Source: Odiellus spinosus
Lineage: Eukaryota; Arthropoda; Arachnida; Opiliones; Phalangiidae
NCBI GenBank assembly: GCA_963920705.1
Contig: OY987231.1
Location: 17,027,024 to 17,091,023, forward strand
Reading direction: 5' to 3'
DNA: 64,000 nucleotides
Shown: positions 52,501 to 63,794 of the stretch, one piece after another
How positions within the stretch are numbered: position 1 is the stretch's first letter
How the letters are laid out: the number at the start of each line of letters is the position of its first letter
Program-made: the position numbers and the translations under genes
Notes under the pieces: generated by a model
The model's input: the letters and a program-made list of their open reading frames with translations, nothing else
Databases searched by the model: none
Told to the model about the DNA's origin: nothing

Positions 52501-52904
52501 CATTTACATCGCTAGTTATCAGCCCAGGGGGAGGTTGTTTCCACCATTTTCGTTGCAGCTGTGTTCGAAGCGAAAAATGTAAATGCTTTTTACAGTGAAC
52601 TATGCTGTGTAGTAGAGATTGTTTCCCGAAATATGTGACGTCGAACGCGAGTCGCGCCTCTCTCGTTGCCATATCTCGTTGCGCGCCACAAAACGAACAG
52701 TCGCTCTCGGGCCAAGATGCTGCGGGGAAGTTCGCGAATTTTGTCCAAGGAGTAAAAAGTCAGTTTCTTTGCCAGTTCGTCCCCTCTCTCGCGTTATGTG
52801 TTCCTAAATAGAAGCAAGCCCTGTAAGACTCTCCTTCGTTCAATGTTCTACAGCGTGAAACTTTCTCCACATGACTTCGCCGTCGCTGAATAACATTGGC
52901 TATC
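52500..52904 (+). promoter_or_regulatory. CpG-rich putative promoter / 5' UTR of a downstream gene
   Basis: This is a local rise in GC and in CpG (cgtcgaacgcgagtcgcgcct, ctcgttgcgcgcc, cgtcgctg) in an AT-rich region. It leads directly into an ATG with a signal-peptide-like reading. Overlapping short open frames here do not look like protein. I see no clear TATA box and did not fix a start site. Confidence 0.5.
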
Positions 52905-52992
52905 ATGAAATCGACGGACAAAATTTCCGATCTGTTCATTGCCGTTTTAATTTTCATCTCGTTATTAATTCAACACATCCCGACTTCGACAG
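52905..52992 (+). CDS. Probable first coding exon with signal peptide, unidentified secreted or membrane protein
   Basis: ATG 52905 opens MKSTDKISDLFIAVLIF... and continues ISLLIQHIPTST: a short charged start, a hydrophobic core FIAVLIFISLLI and a polar, Pro/Thr/Ser-rich end. This is the plan of a signal peptide. It meets a good donor, ACAG|gttagt, after 29 codons plus one base. Composition changes sharply at the donor. What follows is AT-rich, so a long first intron is likely. The gene cannot be named from this exon. It is predicted from pattern only and could be an accident of a CpG-rich patch. Confidence 0.55.
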
Positions 52993-54536
52993 GTTAGTTT
53001 ATCGTTTTTCCTATTGATTAACGAATTATAACGTGGCGTTTACTTTTACATTTGATTGAAATTGGTGTCGAGCTGCTCGTTTTCGATTTTAGGCCTGGTC
53101 TAAAAATGATTATTTAAGCCTTATTTAATTCCAAAATAAAACGTATATTTGATTTATTTTCGTGGAAATTCCATGTTAAATTTAATATAACAAAGTTCCC
53201 AAATCATTTCAAATATACGCTTAAAAATTAGTTTAAATTGGTGTCGAGCTGCTCAATTTAGGCCCGGTCTAAAAATGTTATTTTAATCTAATAACAAAGG
53301 TCGTATTTCAAAGATACACTAAAAACGTATTTGGATTATTATTTTTTTGTTAAGCCTAGTTAAGCCTAATTCATTTTTGTGTTATTACGAGGGATCTTAT
53401 ATTACTGTTAAATTTCGCGAAAACTATGGTGTTAGGTTTTCCATAAATGCCAAGATACTCCCTCTTCCATTCAAAAATAAACAAATACGAGAATCAATTT
53501 AAATTTAATTTGATTTTTCAAGTATCTTTATTTATTTTAATTTTTGAGTATAGTGGAATGATTTAACTTAATTTCAAATATACTATCATATGATTAAAAT
53601 AATATTCAAATAATGCCTTTATCTGAATATATATTAAAATGTAATTAAGACCAAATAATTACGTGAAAAGTACGCTTTTAATAACTGAAACTCGAAAGAA
53701 ATTGCAATCGAAAACATGATAGGTCTTGTCTACAAACCTTTGTGATCGTGGGAAAGGCGATGGGAACGGTTTCGCATTTATTTAAGTGAATTGCGTGGGT
53801 TGCCCCAGGGGTTAATCTCTTCAGTAAAATCTTGCTAAAACACGATTACGTAACTGACTTCAGCGTTTGGTAATACTAAATACGTACTCGGTTACCTAAT
53901 CATTTTAATAGCACAGTTAAAGCTACAGGCTTGTACACTGGCTACGTGTAGTGTTCAATTAGGAGAAATGAGTATGTAAAAGATACCTTATTTCCTGAAA
54001 CTAGTGAATGGACAAGCGAAAACATGATAGGCCTTGTATATAAACGTGACGTGCGCAAGCCATTGAGGCCGTGATATAGACTTTTGGCCGGGTATTGTCA
54101 ACTATGGCCGCCATTACCTCCAAAGCAATGGGATAAAGGTGAATTTCGTGACGTTTCTCACCTTTTATAGCTTTACTCCGTGTTGAGAATATTTTTCTCC
54201 CACGAAAAGAGGGGGATGACACGCCCATCGGTAAAAAGTCTATACCAATTAATATTATATATTGTCGACGTATATGTGTATCAATACTTCCTAGGCGTTG
54301 TTGAAATATTTGATTGAAAATGCGTTCACGACTATTCGTTCTTATTTTGTATAGGTTCGAAATACGTTTATATATATTTCAAGCGTTTTTTTTCCAAATT
54401 TAGTATGTTTTTTTTTTTTTTTTTTTAATTCATTTGGTATATTGTAAGAGTGGGACTTCATGGAATATTGAACGAACCCTAGTAATAAGACTAAAAGCTT
54501 TAAATTCACGAAACACTTCGTCTTCCATTAAAAATG
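52993..54536. other. Presumed first intron of the signal-peptide gene
   Basis: The sequence is AT-rich. A phrase with gcttgtacactggctacgtg at 53931 has a weak second copy at 56302 (gcttgtacaccgactaagtg). ggtgtcgagctgctc occurs twice (53064 and 53241), and gaaaacatgataggtcttgt near 53708 recurs near 54020, so short local duplications are present. Confidence 0.4.
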
Positions 54537-54980
54537 CATGGTTCGTATACGACCTGGAAAAGTCAAGGGAATTTAAAAATTTGAGCAATATCTCAGGGAA
54601 AAGTTAAGGAATTTGAAAATGACCCAAAAAAGTCAGGGAAAAAATGTTTTGGTGCATGTCAAGGAACAGTTTGATTGGCTGAGTATTTAATACTGAAAAT
54701 ATTTGGCTAAACATTTGATTTTGTTCTGATATTCGGAGTAAACTGTCGATTGTGATTAACAATTATCTCAAATACAAATGGCAACTAGGTATTGTCAAAA
54801 GCTCGCTAATAAGAACAAATTCATGTAAAATATTAAAATTGGTCAGTGAAATTATCTAAAGTACACACGCAACCTGACTCAATTCGGGCCTTATCAAATT
54901 GATCCCGCGTTTTATTTCTACTTTAAAAATGGTCAGGGAAAACCTGGAAAGTCAGGGAATTCAAATTTTTACGAACTCTG
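54537..54980. mobile_element. hAT-like non-autonomous element (CATGGTTCGTA...TACGAACTCTG)
   Basis: The left end is CATGGTTCGTATACGACCTGG and the right end TACGAACTCTG (inverse CAGAGTTCGTA). The interior near both ends repeats the words cctggaaaagtcaaggga, gtcagggaa and acctggaaagtcagggaatt. Ends of the form CAGNGTTCGTA are known from hAT-type repeats in many animals. I see no 8-bp duplication, so the copy is old or its borders are slightly off. Confidence 0.65.
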
Positions 54981-55510
54981 AAATTGGACTGGCCTACATT
55001 ATTTATCAAGGCTTGGTTCGAGACCAATACAAAGAATTTCTTCTCGCGAAAACGTGGAAAAACGACTAACTTACCTCTCTTACTACTTCGTGGCAACGCG
55101 AGTTACCGGCTGTCAAGCCGGAATATAATTTGAAAGTTTTCCGTGAATTATGGGACACCGTTATCTGCTTTTAATATGTATCCCATCCCCGTAAAGGATG
55201 GAGCTTTTGAAAAGTGACTCTATCGATTGGGCCTAATATTTTTTGGACCTTCTGCGATTTTAAATAATAGCTTTTCATAAAATCATTTACGACACTTCTG
55301 TTCAAGAGTAGTTAGATAAATGATCAAAGCTGAGGCGGATTGACACACTGTTAGTCTTCATACAGGGAAAAGTAGTTGTTTCCTACTATTTTTGAACACG
55401 AAGTATAGTTCTCGACACTTTAATTTTTTTCTATTTAAGCAAATTGAGATAAATTAAGTTCGGGAAGGCTATGATTATGACGTCTTAGTTAAGTATGATT
55501 AACTCTTTAA

Positions 55511-55874
55511 AGGGAGAATGCAACCTTAACGTTTAAAAAAATGCAAACACATAAACTAGGCATAGAAATAAATTTAAAATTTACCAGGAAAATAGGCTTA
55601 ACTGGATTCATGTAGATCCTGAATTTCTTATCGTTGATGGGTCAGCCACCAATGAGAAAGGCCCGTCGATAAGGCCAGATCTCCTTGAGACTTCCAGTAA
55701 CATTCGATTGGTCGCGAAAAATTTTAGGATCTCCATGAATCCAGCTAAGCCTTTTATGTAAGTTTTAACTTTATTTATAGTTTAATATTTGTTTATTTTT
55801 TACTGGTGGACTGGGCCTATTTAAACGATAAGGAATCGATAAAAAGTAACTTGTTGTCATGTTGCGTTCTACTT
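55511..55874. mobile_element. TTAA-type foldback MITE, family K1, complete
   Basis: TTAA is present at 55507-55510 and 55875-55878. The ends are AGGGAGAATGCAACC and GTTGCGTTCTACT. The inner arms are ataggcttaactggattcat and atgaatccagctaagcc. It lies in the presumed long intron of the signal-peptide gene. Confidence 0.93.
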
Positions 55875-56675
55875 TTAATTTTAGCCACATTTAAGGAAAT
55901 TCCAATCCATGTAACAGGCGATTAATATATTCTCTTAGCCCCAAACGACTCCGGGTCAAAATTTTAAACATTGTAAGGAAATATAGTTTCTACTTCTTGT
56001 TTTGAAGAAATATTGAAAAGTATTAAGCGGTTTCTGTTTTCATAAATCAACCGCAGCTGCTGCGTCTGTAACACAGCAGATATTAAATACTCGCGTCTCA
56101 TTTTTGAATCGTTGCGATCCAAAATCGATACATTTCTTCCAATTTTCCCCAAAAACCAGTATACAGGTGCCACATTTACAAATCCTTCTGTAAAGGGTGT
56201 GATTCTTTCGAAAAATCTATTCGCCAATTACGAGATTAAGTAAGCGACTACAACCTTTGGCAATGCTAATTGGTCCATTACCTAATAGTCGAAGCTTCAG
56301 GCTTGTACACCGACTAAGTGTATTGATCAACCCCTTGTAAAATTCTACACATTATTTATTTTTCTGGAAATACTTTTTCTAAACCTTTATCCCTTGAGAA
56401 GATTATGTTTCAATAACTGGCTCTCTTTGTGTTAAAATATGACCTCATAATCATTCATTAGAAGCCTATATTTTAATAACTTACCAAAGACTAGTTCATT
56501 ATGAGCCCATGTTTCAGTTACTGGTATTATCACTTTCACTGCCAACCCATTTATTTTAGTTTTTTTTTGTCATTTAACACTTTCTCTGCCAACCATTATT
56601 TTAGTTATTGGCCCTAACACTTTCACTATGAGCCCATATAAATATCTCTGACCTTTTCAGACTAGGCCGAGCTTA

Positions 56676-56738
56676 AATCAGATTTAACCGAGGTTTATTG
56701 AACTAAGAAGGCTATGTAAGCCTCGGTTAAATCTGATT
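56676..56738. repeat. Perfect 18-bp inverted repeat (hairpin 1)
   Basis: AATCAGATTTAACCGAGG (56676-56693) and CCTCGGTTAAATCTGATT (56721-56738) are exact inverses around a 27-base loop. Confidence 0.9.
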
Positions 56739-56743
56739 AAACT

Positions 56744-56794
56744 GGCTAATTACGCCTCGTCTTAAGATGCTCTTTAGACGAGGCGTAATTAGCC
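56744..56794. repeat. Perfect 19-bp inverted repeat (hairpin 2)
   Basis: GGCTAATTACGCCTCGTCT (56744-56762) and AGACGAGGCGTAATTAGCC (56776-56794) are exact inverses around a 13-base loop. It begins five bases after hairpin 1 ends. Confidence 0.92.
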
Positions 56795-57636
56795 TCTGAA
56801 TTAAACTCTGAATTAAAAGAGAAGTACAGTTGAAAATAGTGGAAACGTAAAATCTTTACCCTTTTTCATAGTTTTCCCTTATATATGAGGATGATCCAAT
56901 CATTTTATGGTATAAAAACACTGATTCGCTTCTAATATTTTTTCCTTCGAAGATTAAATGACCCTATTAACTCATCGCGCGCCAAAATAGTCGTAAAGTC
57001 AATCAACTATCCAATTAGTTGAAAGTACTTCTAGCTCTCACGCGTCGTAAAGATAGTCTGTGTAAACTTTTAATTGGTACGAAAATCTTAACTGAAAAGT
57101 CTAGCTAATATCTTCTAATTTGCCACATCCTATAATTATAGCCAATTTTTCGTTGGTTGAAAGCCCGATTTGTACATGTATTCCATTAAGATCTGATCTT
57201 AACTTATATTTAGCTCAAGGAGTAAACAAGGTTAAATTTCTATACTCAACTAATTTACGAAACCCTATGAACAAAAATAATCTCATGTGTCCATGAAGAC
57301 ATACTTAAGTCACTTGTAACTTGTTGTAAAACAGACTGCTTTTGCCATCTATTGGAATGCTTTTAGTTTTACGCTAAATGAAAAAATCGAACGAGGTAGT
57401 CGTCGAAAATAATGCTCGCAACAGTAATTGATCAAAAATTGTGAAGTAAATTCCATAGTTTATATTTAATTAATAAAAACCAGGGAAAAATAAAAAACGC
57501 TAGTAAACTTTTCCGTCTATAGTCTTCTTCCTTTAAGTTTTTAAATTTCTCTGATTTCGAATTTAACTAAATCCGCTTGATTCGACGGAGACGAGAATAT
57601 CTAACGCTTCATAATTTAAGAGAGTTAAAGAAAAAT

Positions 57637-57655
57637 CGGGTTGCATTCTCCCTTA
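57637..57655. mobile_element. Solo right end of a K1-like TTAA element
   Basis: CGGGTTGCATTCTCCCTTA carries the K1 terminal word, but no partner left end is found within 500 bp upstream. It may be a deletion remnant. Confidence 0.5.
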
Positions 57656-57793
57656 CAAACTCTTTGGTTTAAAACACATTTTAGGGATTGGTTTTAAATA
57701 AAATGTAAAATAAGGAAATGTGATTAGTTAATGTATTTTTAGTGGGAACCTTTGGGAGCCCTGGTGTAAAGTTTAACAGGGTTATTCTTTCTT

Positions 57794-57795
<2 letters not shown>

Positions 57796-57839
<44 letters not shown>

Positions 57840-57900
57840 CTGAAGCGCGTTCGGACCACGTCGTTAGGGGAGCTAACGAATACCGCTGTACGTATTTAGG
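57796..57900 (-). mobile_element. Possible retroposed sequence with 40-nt poly(A) tail
   Basis: A run of 40 T (57796-57835) on the plus strand is followed by GC-richer, unlike DNA (aactgaagcgcgttcggacc...). Read on the minus strand this is a body ending in ggtccgaacgcgcttcag and then A40. ggtccgaacgc resembles a pol III B box. The left border and any target duplication are not visible. Confidence 0.35.
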
Positions 57901-58253
57901 AATTGACATAGTTATATAATGAAAATGTCAAATTAATATAGGTGTATAGATTCGTGTATGTTCTATTTCCGCTTTTATGCCATTTTCCCTGTAATAATTC
58001 AAAATGGAATAGGCATATTTTATAGAAATTCAGCGCGTAATTTTTCAATTATATCATTTTCAAATATTTTGAAGAGATAATGAAGACGATTATTTTATAT
58101 TTCTGTTAGATTAATAGCGTAAAATATGCGAAAAAAATTAAAACCACACCAAAGGTTTCTCATTAATTTATAATTAGTCATAAAAATTAATATTATCCAA
58201 AAACCTCGTTTGTTAACGAGAAGTGGCATGCTATTTCTCTCCTCATTACTTCT

Positions 58254-58541
58254 ATCAAGGGCCAAATATAGTTTTTAATACAACTAACAATGGACAAATA
58301 TTATTTTTAACACAACTAACAATGGACAAATATTATTTTTAACACAACTAACAATGGACAAATATTATTTTTAACACAACTAACAATGGACAAATATTAT
58401 TTTTAACACAACTAACAATGGACAAATATTATTTTTAACACAACTAACAATGGACAAATATTATTTTTAACACAACTAACAATGGACAAATATTATTTTT
58501 AACACAACTAACAATGGACAAATAATATATTTAAAATAACT
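58254..58541. repeat. Minisatellite, 32-bp unit, 8 copies
   Basis: The unit AACAATGGACAAATATTATT plus tttaacacaact is repeated eight times from 58286, nearly perfectly, with a degenerate unit on the left edge and decay of the last copy. Confidence 0.97.
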
Positions 58542-58640
58542 TAACCGAAACCTTTCGATATAATTAATATTCCGCTCCATGGATTATTTGTTAGTTCTTG
58601 TTTTAACAAGAAAGGATAAAGGTTACACTGATAATTCTTA

Positions 58641-58828
58641 AAGGAAGTGGCGGCTTCCTTACCAGCGCACTTCTCCTCTACACACTACCTTATCAAAGGC
58701 AAGAGAGCGAGGCGTGGCTGATAAGCGTATATCAGTTGGTCCTATGGTTCCTGCCTTTGACAAGTCGGATTTGATGTGCAGCTGTAAGAAGCTTTCGCTG
58801 TGGCGTCTCAAAGACCCGCCACTTGCTT
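58641..58828. mobile_element. Possible MITE with AAGGAAGTGGCGG ends
   Basis: AAGGAAGTGGCGG at the left and CCGCCACTTGCTT at the right are inverses with one mismatch, with TA on each side (58639-58640 and 58829-58830). An inner pair, cttatcaaaggcaa and tgcctttgacaag, also faces inward. The 188 bp are GC-richer than the surroundings. The open frames here are chance. Confidence 0.6.
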
Positions 58829-59017
58829 TAAAAAGAGCGGGGTGGTTTACCAACGTGAATTATTTCATTTTTATTCATTGTACCAAATTTAACCTTCGCG
58901 TACGATGTACAAATTTATTTTGCAATCATTGGAAAAAATATCGTCGAAAACACACTTCAGGGACTTCGGATTTTGTGTCGTTTTCACAGATTTTTTCCAA
59001 AAATTCTTATATAAAAT

Positions 59018-59344
59018 CAGAAGTAGATGAAACCCTCCTTTGAAGTCTACTACTCTAATGTTCGATATAGCGCTCCTCTCTGTATGGGTAAAATTTCCAA
59101 TTTTACGAGATCGGAGGGGTCCTACTTCATACCCCCCTGTCTACGGAAAATTGGAAATTCTCTCTCTCCACAAACGACGACGTTTTTTTGACGAACTCCA
59201 AGGCTGCTAGAGATATTCGCTCGACGAACTCCCGCTCCGAAAATATCTACGTACGAATCGCGCTTATTGAAAATAACCCATACAGAGAGGGGTAAACAAG
59301 ACCAGGGAGTAATAGACTTCAAAGGAGGGTTTCATCGGCTTCTG
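59018..59344 (+). mobile_element. Foldback MITE, family M7, copy D
   Basis: It starts CAGAAGTAGATGAAACCC and ends ATCGGCTTCTG. An exact ataaaat repeat flanks it (59011-59017 and 59345-59351). At 327 bp it lacks about 11 bases in the middle right (around the ctaccgttaggaggcgtacg motif of its sisters). Confidence 0.96.
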
Positions 59345-60740
59345 ATAAAATCAAAGTACCTCAATTGAAGGAAAAATCTCACATTTATAGATCAAGCCGG
59401 ATCAAGCAGTTATTTACTGAGTTAAAAACATTTCTCGTGCAAAAATGTATTAGGAATTAAGTGTGGGATATGCTTGGCTGCGTAATATCCCAATCTAAAT
59501 TCATTACAGTTTAAAAATATCCAATAGGAAAAATATAACTTGCGTTTAAAGATAAGCTACGATGGAACATCTCTCTAATTTATTTTCAGGATAAAATAAT
59601 ATTTCCACAATTTGGTGCTCAATTTAAATTAAGTTGGGTTAGGTTTCGATTTGTTTGAGCCGCGATTTTAAATGAATCTTTAATATTACATGTTCCTATG
59701 TTAAACAATTTGGCTTTTAGGAAACCCTGAACAAAATTTTTCTATTTCGTTAGATTTAGACCTGGGTTGGGTTTTTTTACGTAAACATCGTTTTATTTCC
59801 TTTATATTATACAATTTAACAAATGATTATTTTACCTCGGAGATTTCCTTTGAGAAATACTTGTAAAAGCATATGCCTGAAGTGTTTCTTTGAATAAGGA
59901 ATAGGGTCTACCATTATAAGAGACCGCGCAGGATAATCTTCCCACACCATAAGTTCTAGAACGAATCTAGTCGAGAAGAGAAACATTCTACTTAATTCCA
60001 TTAACGTATCAAGCAATGTAGTATTATTTCCGGATTTGTCCTTTTTTCTTCTTCTTACCAAGATATACATAAAAGTGGCCAGTACATGTGCACTCTATTT
60101 AATATTTTTTTTTTTTTTTTCAAAGAGAAAATGGCAACCGATAGAAAATGGGCGGATTTATACACGATTTCCAACTTTTTATAGGTACCAAAAGTAGTAT
60201 TGCGAACATCTTCTGGAAGAAGAATATTGCGAGAGTTAGGATACACTCAGGGAGTCCTTGTTCTGTTATTTAATTTCTTAGATATAAAGGAGGGATTCGG
60301 ATTTTACGTGATGTACACTCAAACTGATCCTATCTATAGATTATTTTTCTCAGTATGAATTGGGATAAAAATAACGAACAAATAATCCTTTTCGTAAAAC
60401 AAGTGGCTTAAAAGGAATCTTGCAATTACTATTACTAATATTTACTATGTAGAAAATTGAAGGATGGAAAGGTCAAAGGGCAAGTTATGTTTTCAAATGT
60501 ATTTGGTGGTAAGGGTTCCAATCTCTTCAATACCTAGTTTTAGTTCAAACGCTTATGAATTGTGAATTCAGCTTTGATAGTCCTTAAAGAGTTCAAACTT
60601 GTACATCCGTGTTCTCGTGTGATTTGTTTCTTGATCTTGGTATACCATTATTTTATGAGAGTTTTGAGAACTGTCGGAGCAGAATGAAATAAAAACGCCG
60701 TAAGATTTTAGAATTAAACTCAAGGCATGTCTATAGCCCT

Positions 60741-60745
<5 letters not shown>

Positions 60746-60776
<31 letters not shown>
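60746..60776. repeat. T31 homopolymer
   Basis: Thirty-one T residues are followed by atatatat. This is either a simple repeat or the tail of a minus-strand retroposed piece. Confidence 0.9.
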
Positions 60777-60779
<3 letters not shown>

Positions 60780-63700
60780 TATATTAGATTAAGCCCAGCC
60801 ACTTCGAAATTTTGAATACCAATACCCTTTTTATAAGATTAGCATCGAACGATATAAGCCTAATGTATAATGCAGCTTCATTTATAAACATATATGTAAT
60901 GTTATAGAGTCGATGGTCGCTCGCTTCCTACACGTCTCGGGATCGTCCAGGTGAACGAACGTGCAAACCTCTGTCTTTCTCAATGACAGGTGTCCCTTTA
61001 GATAATAGAGAGAAAACCTCTTCATAGTTCTCCGGCTCTATTACGGCGGGGACCCATTATAATATCATTTTTACACTTGAAAACCATTCGTGCGTTAAAA
61101 CCTCGCTCGTCAAAAAAATTGAGGTTTGACGGAAAGGTTTACGAAAGCCCTAGACCTATATAGTAAAGGCAAAAGAACACTTGTTCATGAAAGCAAATTC
61201 ACGTTGCTTGTTTTTTGAGAGCAGCGGGCTTCCATATATACGCCTCTTAAATTAGTTTTTACGAGTTCAATATACTTTCAGAATTACATGCTGCCACAGA
61301 TTTATCACGACATCTAATTTAAATTTGAGCAGAATTGTTGGAAAGATGGTTAAAAAACTATTCGAAGTATTTGTACATCAGGCAGCCCAGTGGTCATATA
61401 ATTCCTATAAAATCCTATATTTTCAAGTATATCCTAAACTATCCTGTATCTCCTTTAATTATTAATATTAAAAATTCCCTGGCACGTGATAAGAACTCGG
61501 ATGTACAAAAGTTTACAATATTTTCACTGTCAAAGAGGAACTGGGGGGGGGGTGACATGAGTTTGAACACGGTGAACTCGGTTGTGCAACGAATTCGATA
61601 GTATCTCACCCCTTGGCCTCATCTCCAGATTTTTGTAAATTCTCTCCTATCTGGCAAACGCACGAGGCGTTCAGTGAGGCATACCGGTAACTTGCCGAAC
61701 GATAAGAGCTTCGTTTTACGCGTAGCTGTGCGGAGCTTCTATCGATATTGAAGTCACGTTCCTGTTTTGGTTAAAAAAGATGTAGCAGTGGAGAAATGAG
61801 GCGTGTGGCTAGATTAGGTTCCGGGAGACGTAGTGAAAATTAATGATTTATTTTTTGACCGATTTTGTGTTGATTGGTCTAATTTTGAGTTATAATATAA
61901 ATTTATATCTTGTTAAATGGAGAATGCAACCCGAACAAAATATAATTTTCTTTAGATTCTTTAATAAGCTTAATAAAGTAGTTGAAAATATATACAAGAA
62001 AATATTAATCGAACTAAAATTTGCAACTTAGGCGATTAGGCGCTTTATTGAAATATACAGGCAACTTTTATTCGTTGGCCGGAGACTCGTTATCGCATCA
62101 ATAGTAGACAATTCTTTAAATATTTTAGTATCATAGAGTAATAAATGAATAACAAAGAGGATCTGTATTAAAGGAAGCCTGAAGAAACAATCTAAATGTC
62201 TATATTCTTAATATAATCTAATTCAATTTAATAAAAACGTCCATTACTTCATTCAAACCTCTATTATTTCGCTTAATTACGCCATAATTAAGTTTTTAAA
62301 GTTGGTATTTTAATTTACACCATTGAAAATAAGATAGTAATAAAAGAAGATAAATGGCTATCCTATTCCGAGCAATAAACTAGTTGAAATTTGTTTCACA
62401 GCAAATTAAATAGTAAGGATTTCCTACGTAGAGAGAACTCGAACTCCTCAGATCTTGCTATCGGGTAATATCTAGCAACGACCTGGTCGCGACTCGCAAA
62501 GGCATAAAATTGAAGGCATCTATGCGAGTTAAAACGAGCAATTTTCTTAGAGAAACATTCTACTAAGAAAAAAGAAAGTCGGGCAAAAGTCCCATTTTGT
62601 AGAACTTTTTTGTACCAAACCCGGAAATTCCGGGGAGTATTGGTAAAGTGAAGAGAAACCTTTAAAGGTTTTTATCTTCAAAAATCCTTTTTATTTTTTT
62701 CGTTTATTAAATTCCCAAACTCTGAAAAGAGACTTATTTTTACTAAGTCACTATTGGTTTACTTGATCGTTAAAATTCAATTGTACGAATGCTCCGTGAA
62801 CCAAAATGGATCCTCCATTATATCTCGAATTTTGTTTCTTACACGTAACAGTGGCTTTTATTTTAAGCCAAGATAAAACAGGAAATCATATGTGTAGTCT
62901 TAAATATTAGCATGCAACTTCTATCTAAAGCATAGGTATATTAATATATACGCGTAGCAGCAGCTCGTGGGAAAAACACACTCGGATTATCTTTTTATCA
63001 AGGTTAGAATTTATATCGAAATAAATTAACTTCCTATTGAAAGGAAGTGTATGATACAAGATCAAATATTAAGTATAATCTATTGGATATATGAAAATAT
63101 AATTTTTTCCTCTAGAGTTAGACCAAGTATAAATTTGCTTGAAACTAACATTGAGAGACTTTCAGTCCTGATGTAAAATTTGAAACTAATAACTTGACCG
63201 AAAATCTATGGCTTTATATGGCTCTGATTTCCCTAGTAAGACTAGAATGTTCTCCAGCGAATTTTATTCAACTAAACATTTTGACCATGAAATAGGATAT
63301 AAAACGTTTCAGAAACGACTGGAACCTTTGTTTGTGTAAATATTCTCCATAAATAGCATCCCACGGGTCCAATATGGGATAATGTATACGATCTCTCGTT
63401 TTGGACTTGGTTATTGATTGATTTTTCGCTATTTAGAAAAGAGCCGTTTGCCACTGACGCGTCAAACATCGGGTGATAAATATATGGGAGCTTATTTAAA
63501 CAAAGGAACGGTATCCTATAAAAATATTTATGACCCGTTTACGTAATAAAATATCTTTGTTTCACGTTCCGGGGCAATTTGTATCCGAATAGGTCAACTG
63601 CGTCAAAGAATCCATTTCCGGTCATTCAGCAATAAGTGATATGTTTGCTTCACTAGCCAATGTATCTTTTCTTTAGGGCTATGTTAGTTATGAATTTGGT

Positions 63701-63794
63701 ATATTACACGGATAGTATCGACATGACATGTTTTTTTTTGTTTCTTTTTTGATTGATTGCGCAGTATGTTACCTAAAAGAAAGAGTTTAGAGCT
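60777..63794. other. No gene firmly recognised
   Basis: A GC-richer patch at 60905-61070 includes a 43-base segment, 60908-60950, bounded by tgttatag and CCAG|gtgaac. It is open in the phase left by the signal-peptide exon (ESMVARFLHVSGSS). This is too little to call an exon. A K1-like solo left end (TTAA, ATGGAGAATGCAACCCG) sits at 61913-61933. A second GC-richer patch lies at 61610-61760. The rest is AT-rich. Confidence 0.4.

Noticed and set aside
59816-60246. Minus-strand frames (…LMELSRMFLFSTRFVLELMVWEDYP…) that look somewhat protein-like
   Set aside because: No recognisable family, no convincing splice sites linking the two frames, and T-tract borders.
57637-61933. Pairing the two solo K1-like ends into one 4.3-kb element
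   Set aside because: They face outward: the right end comes first and the left end second, so they cannot bound one element.
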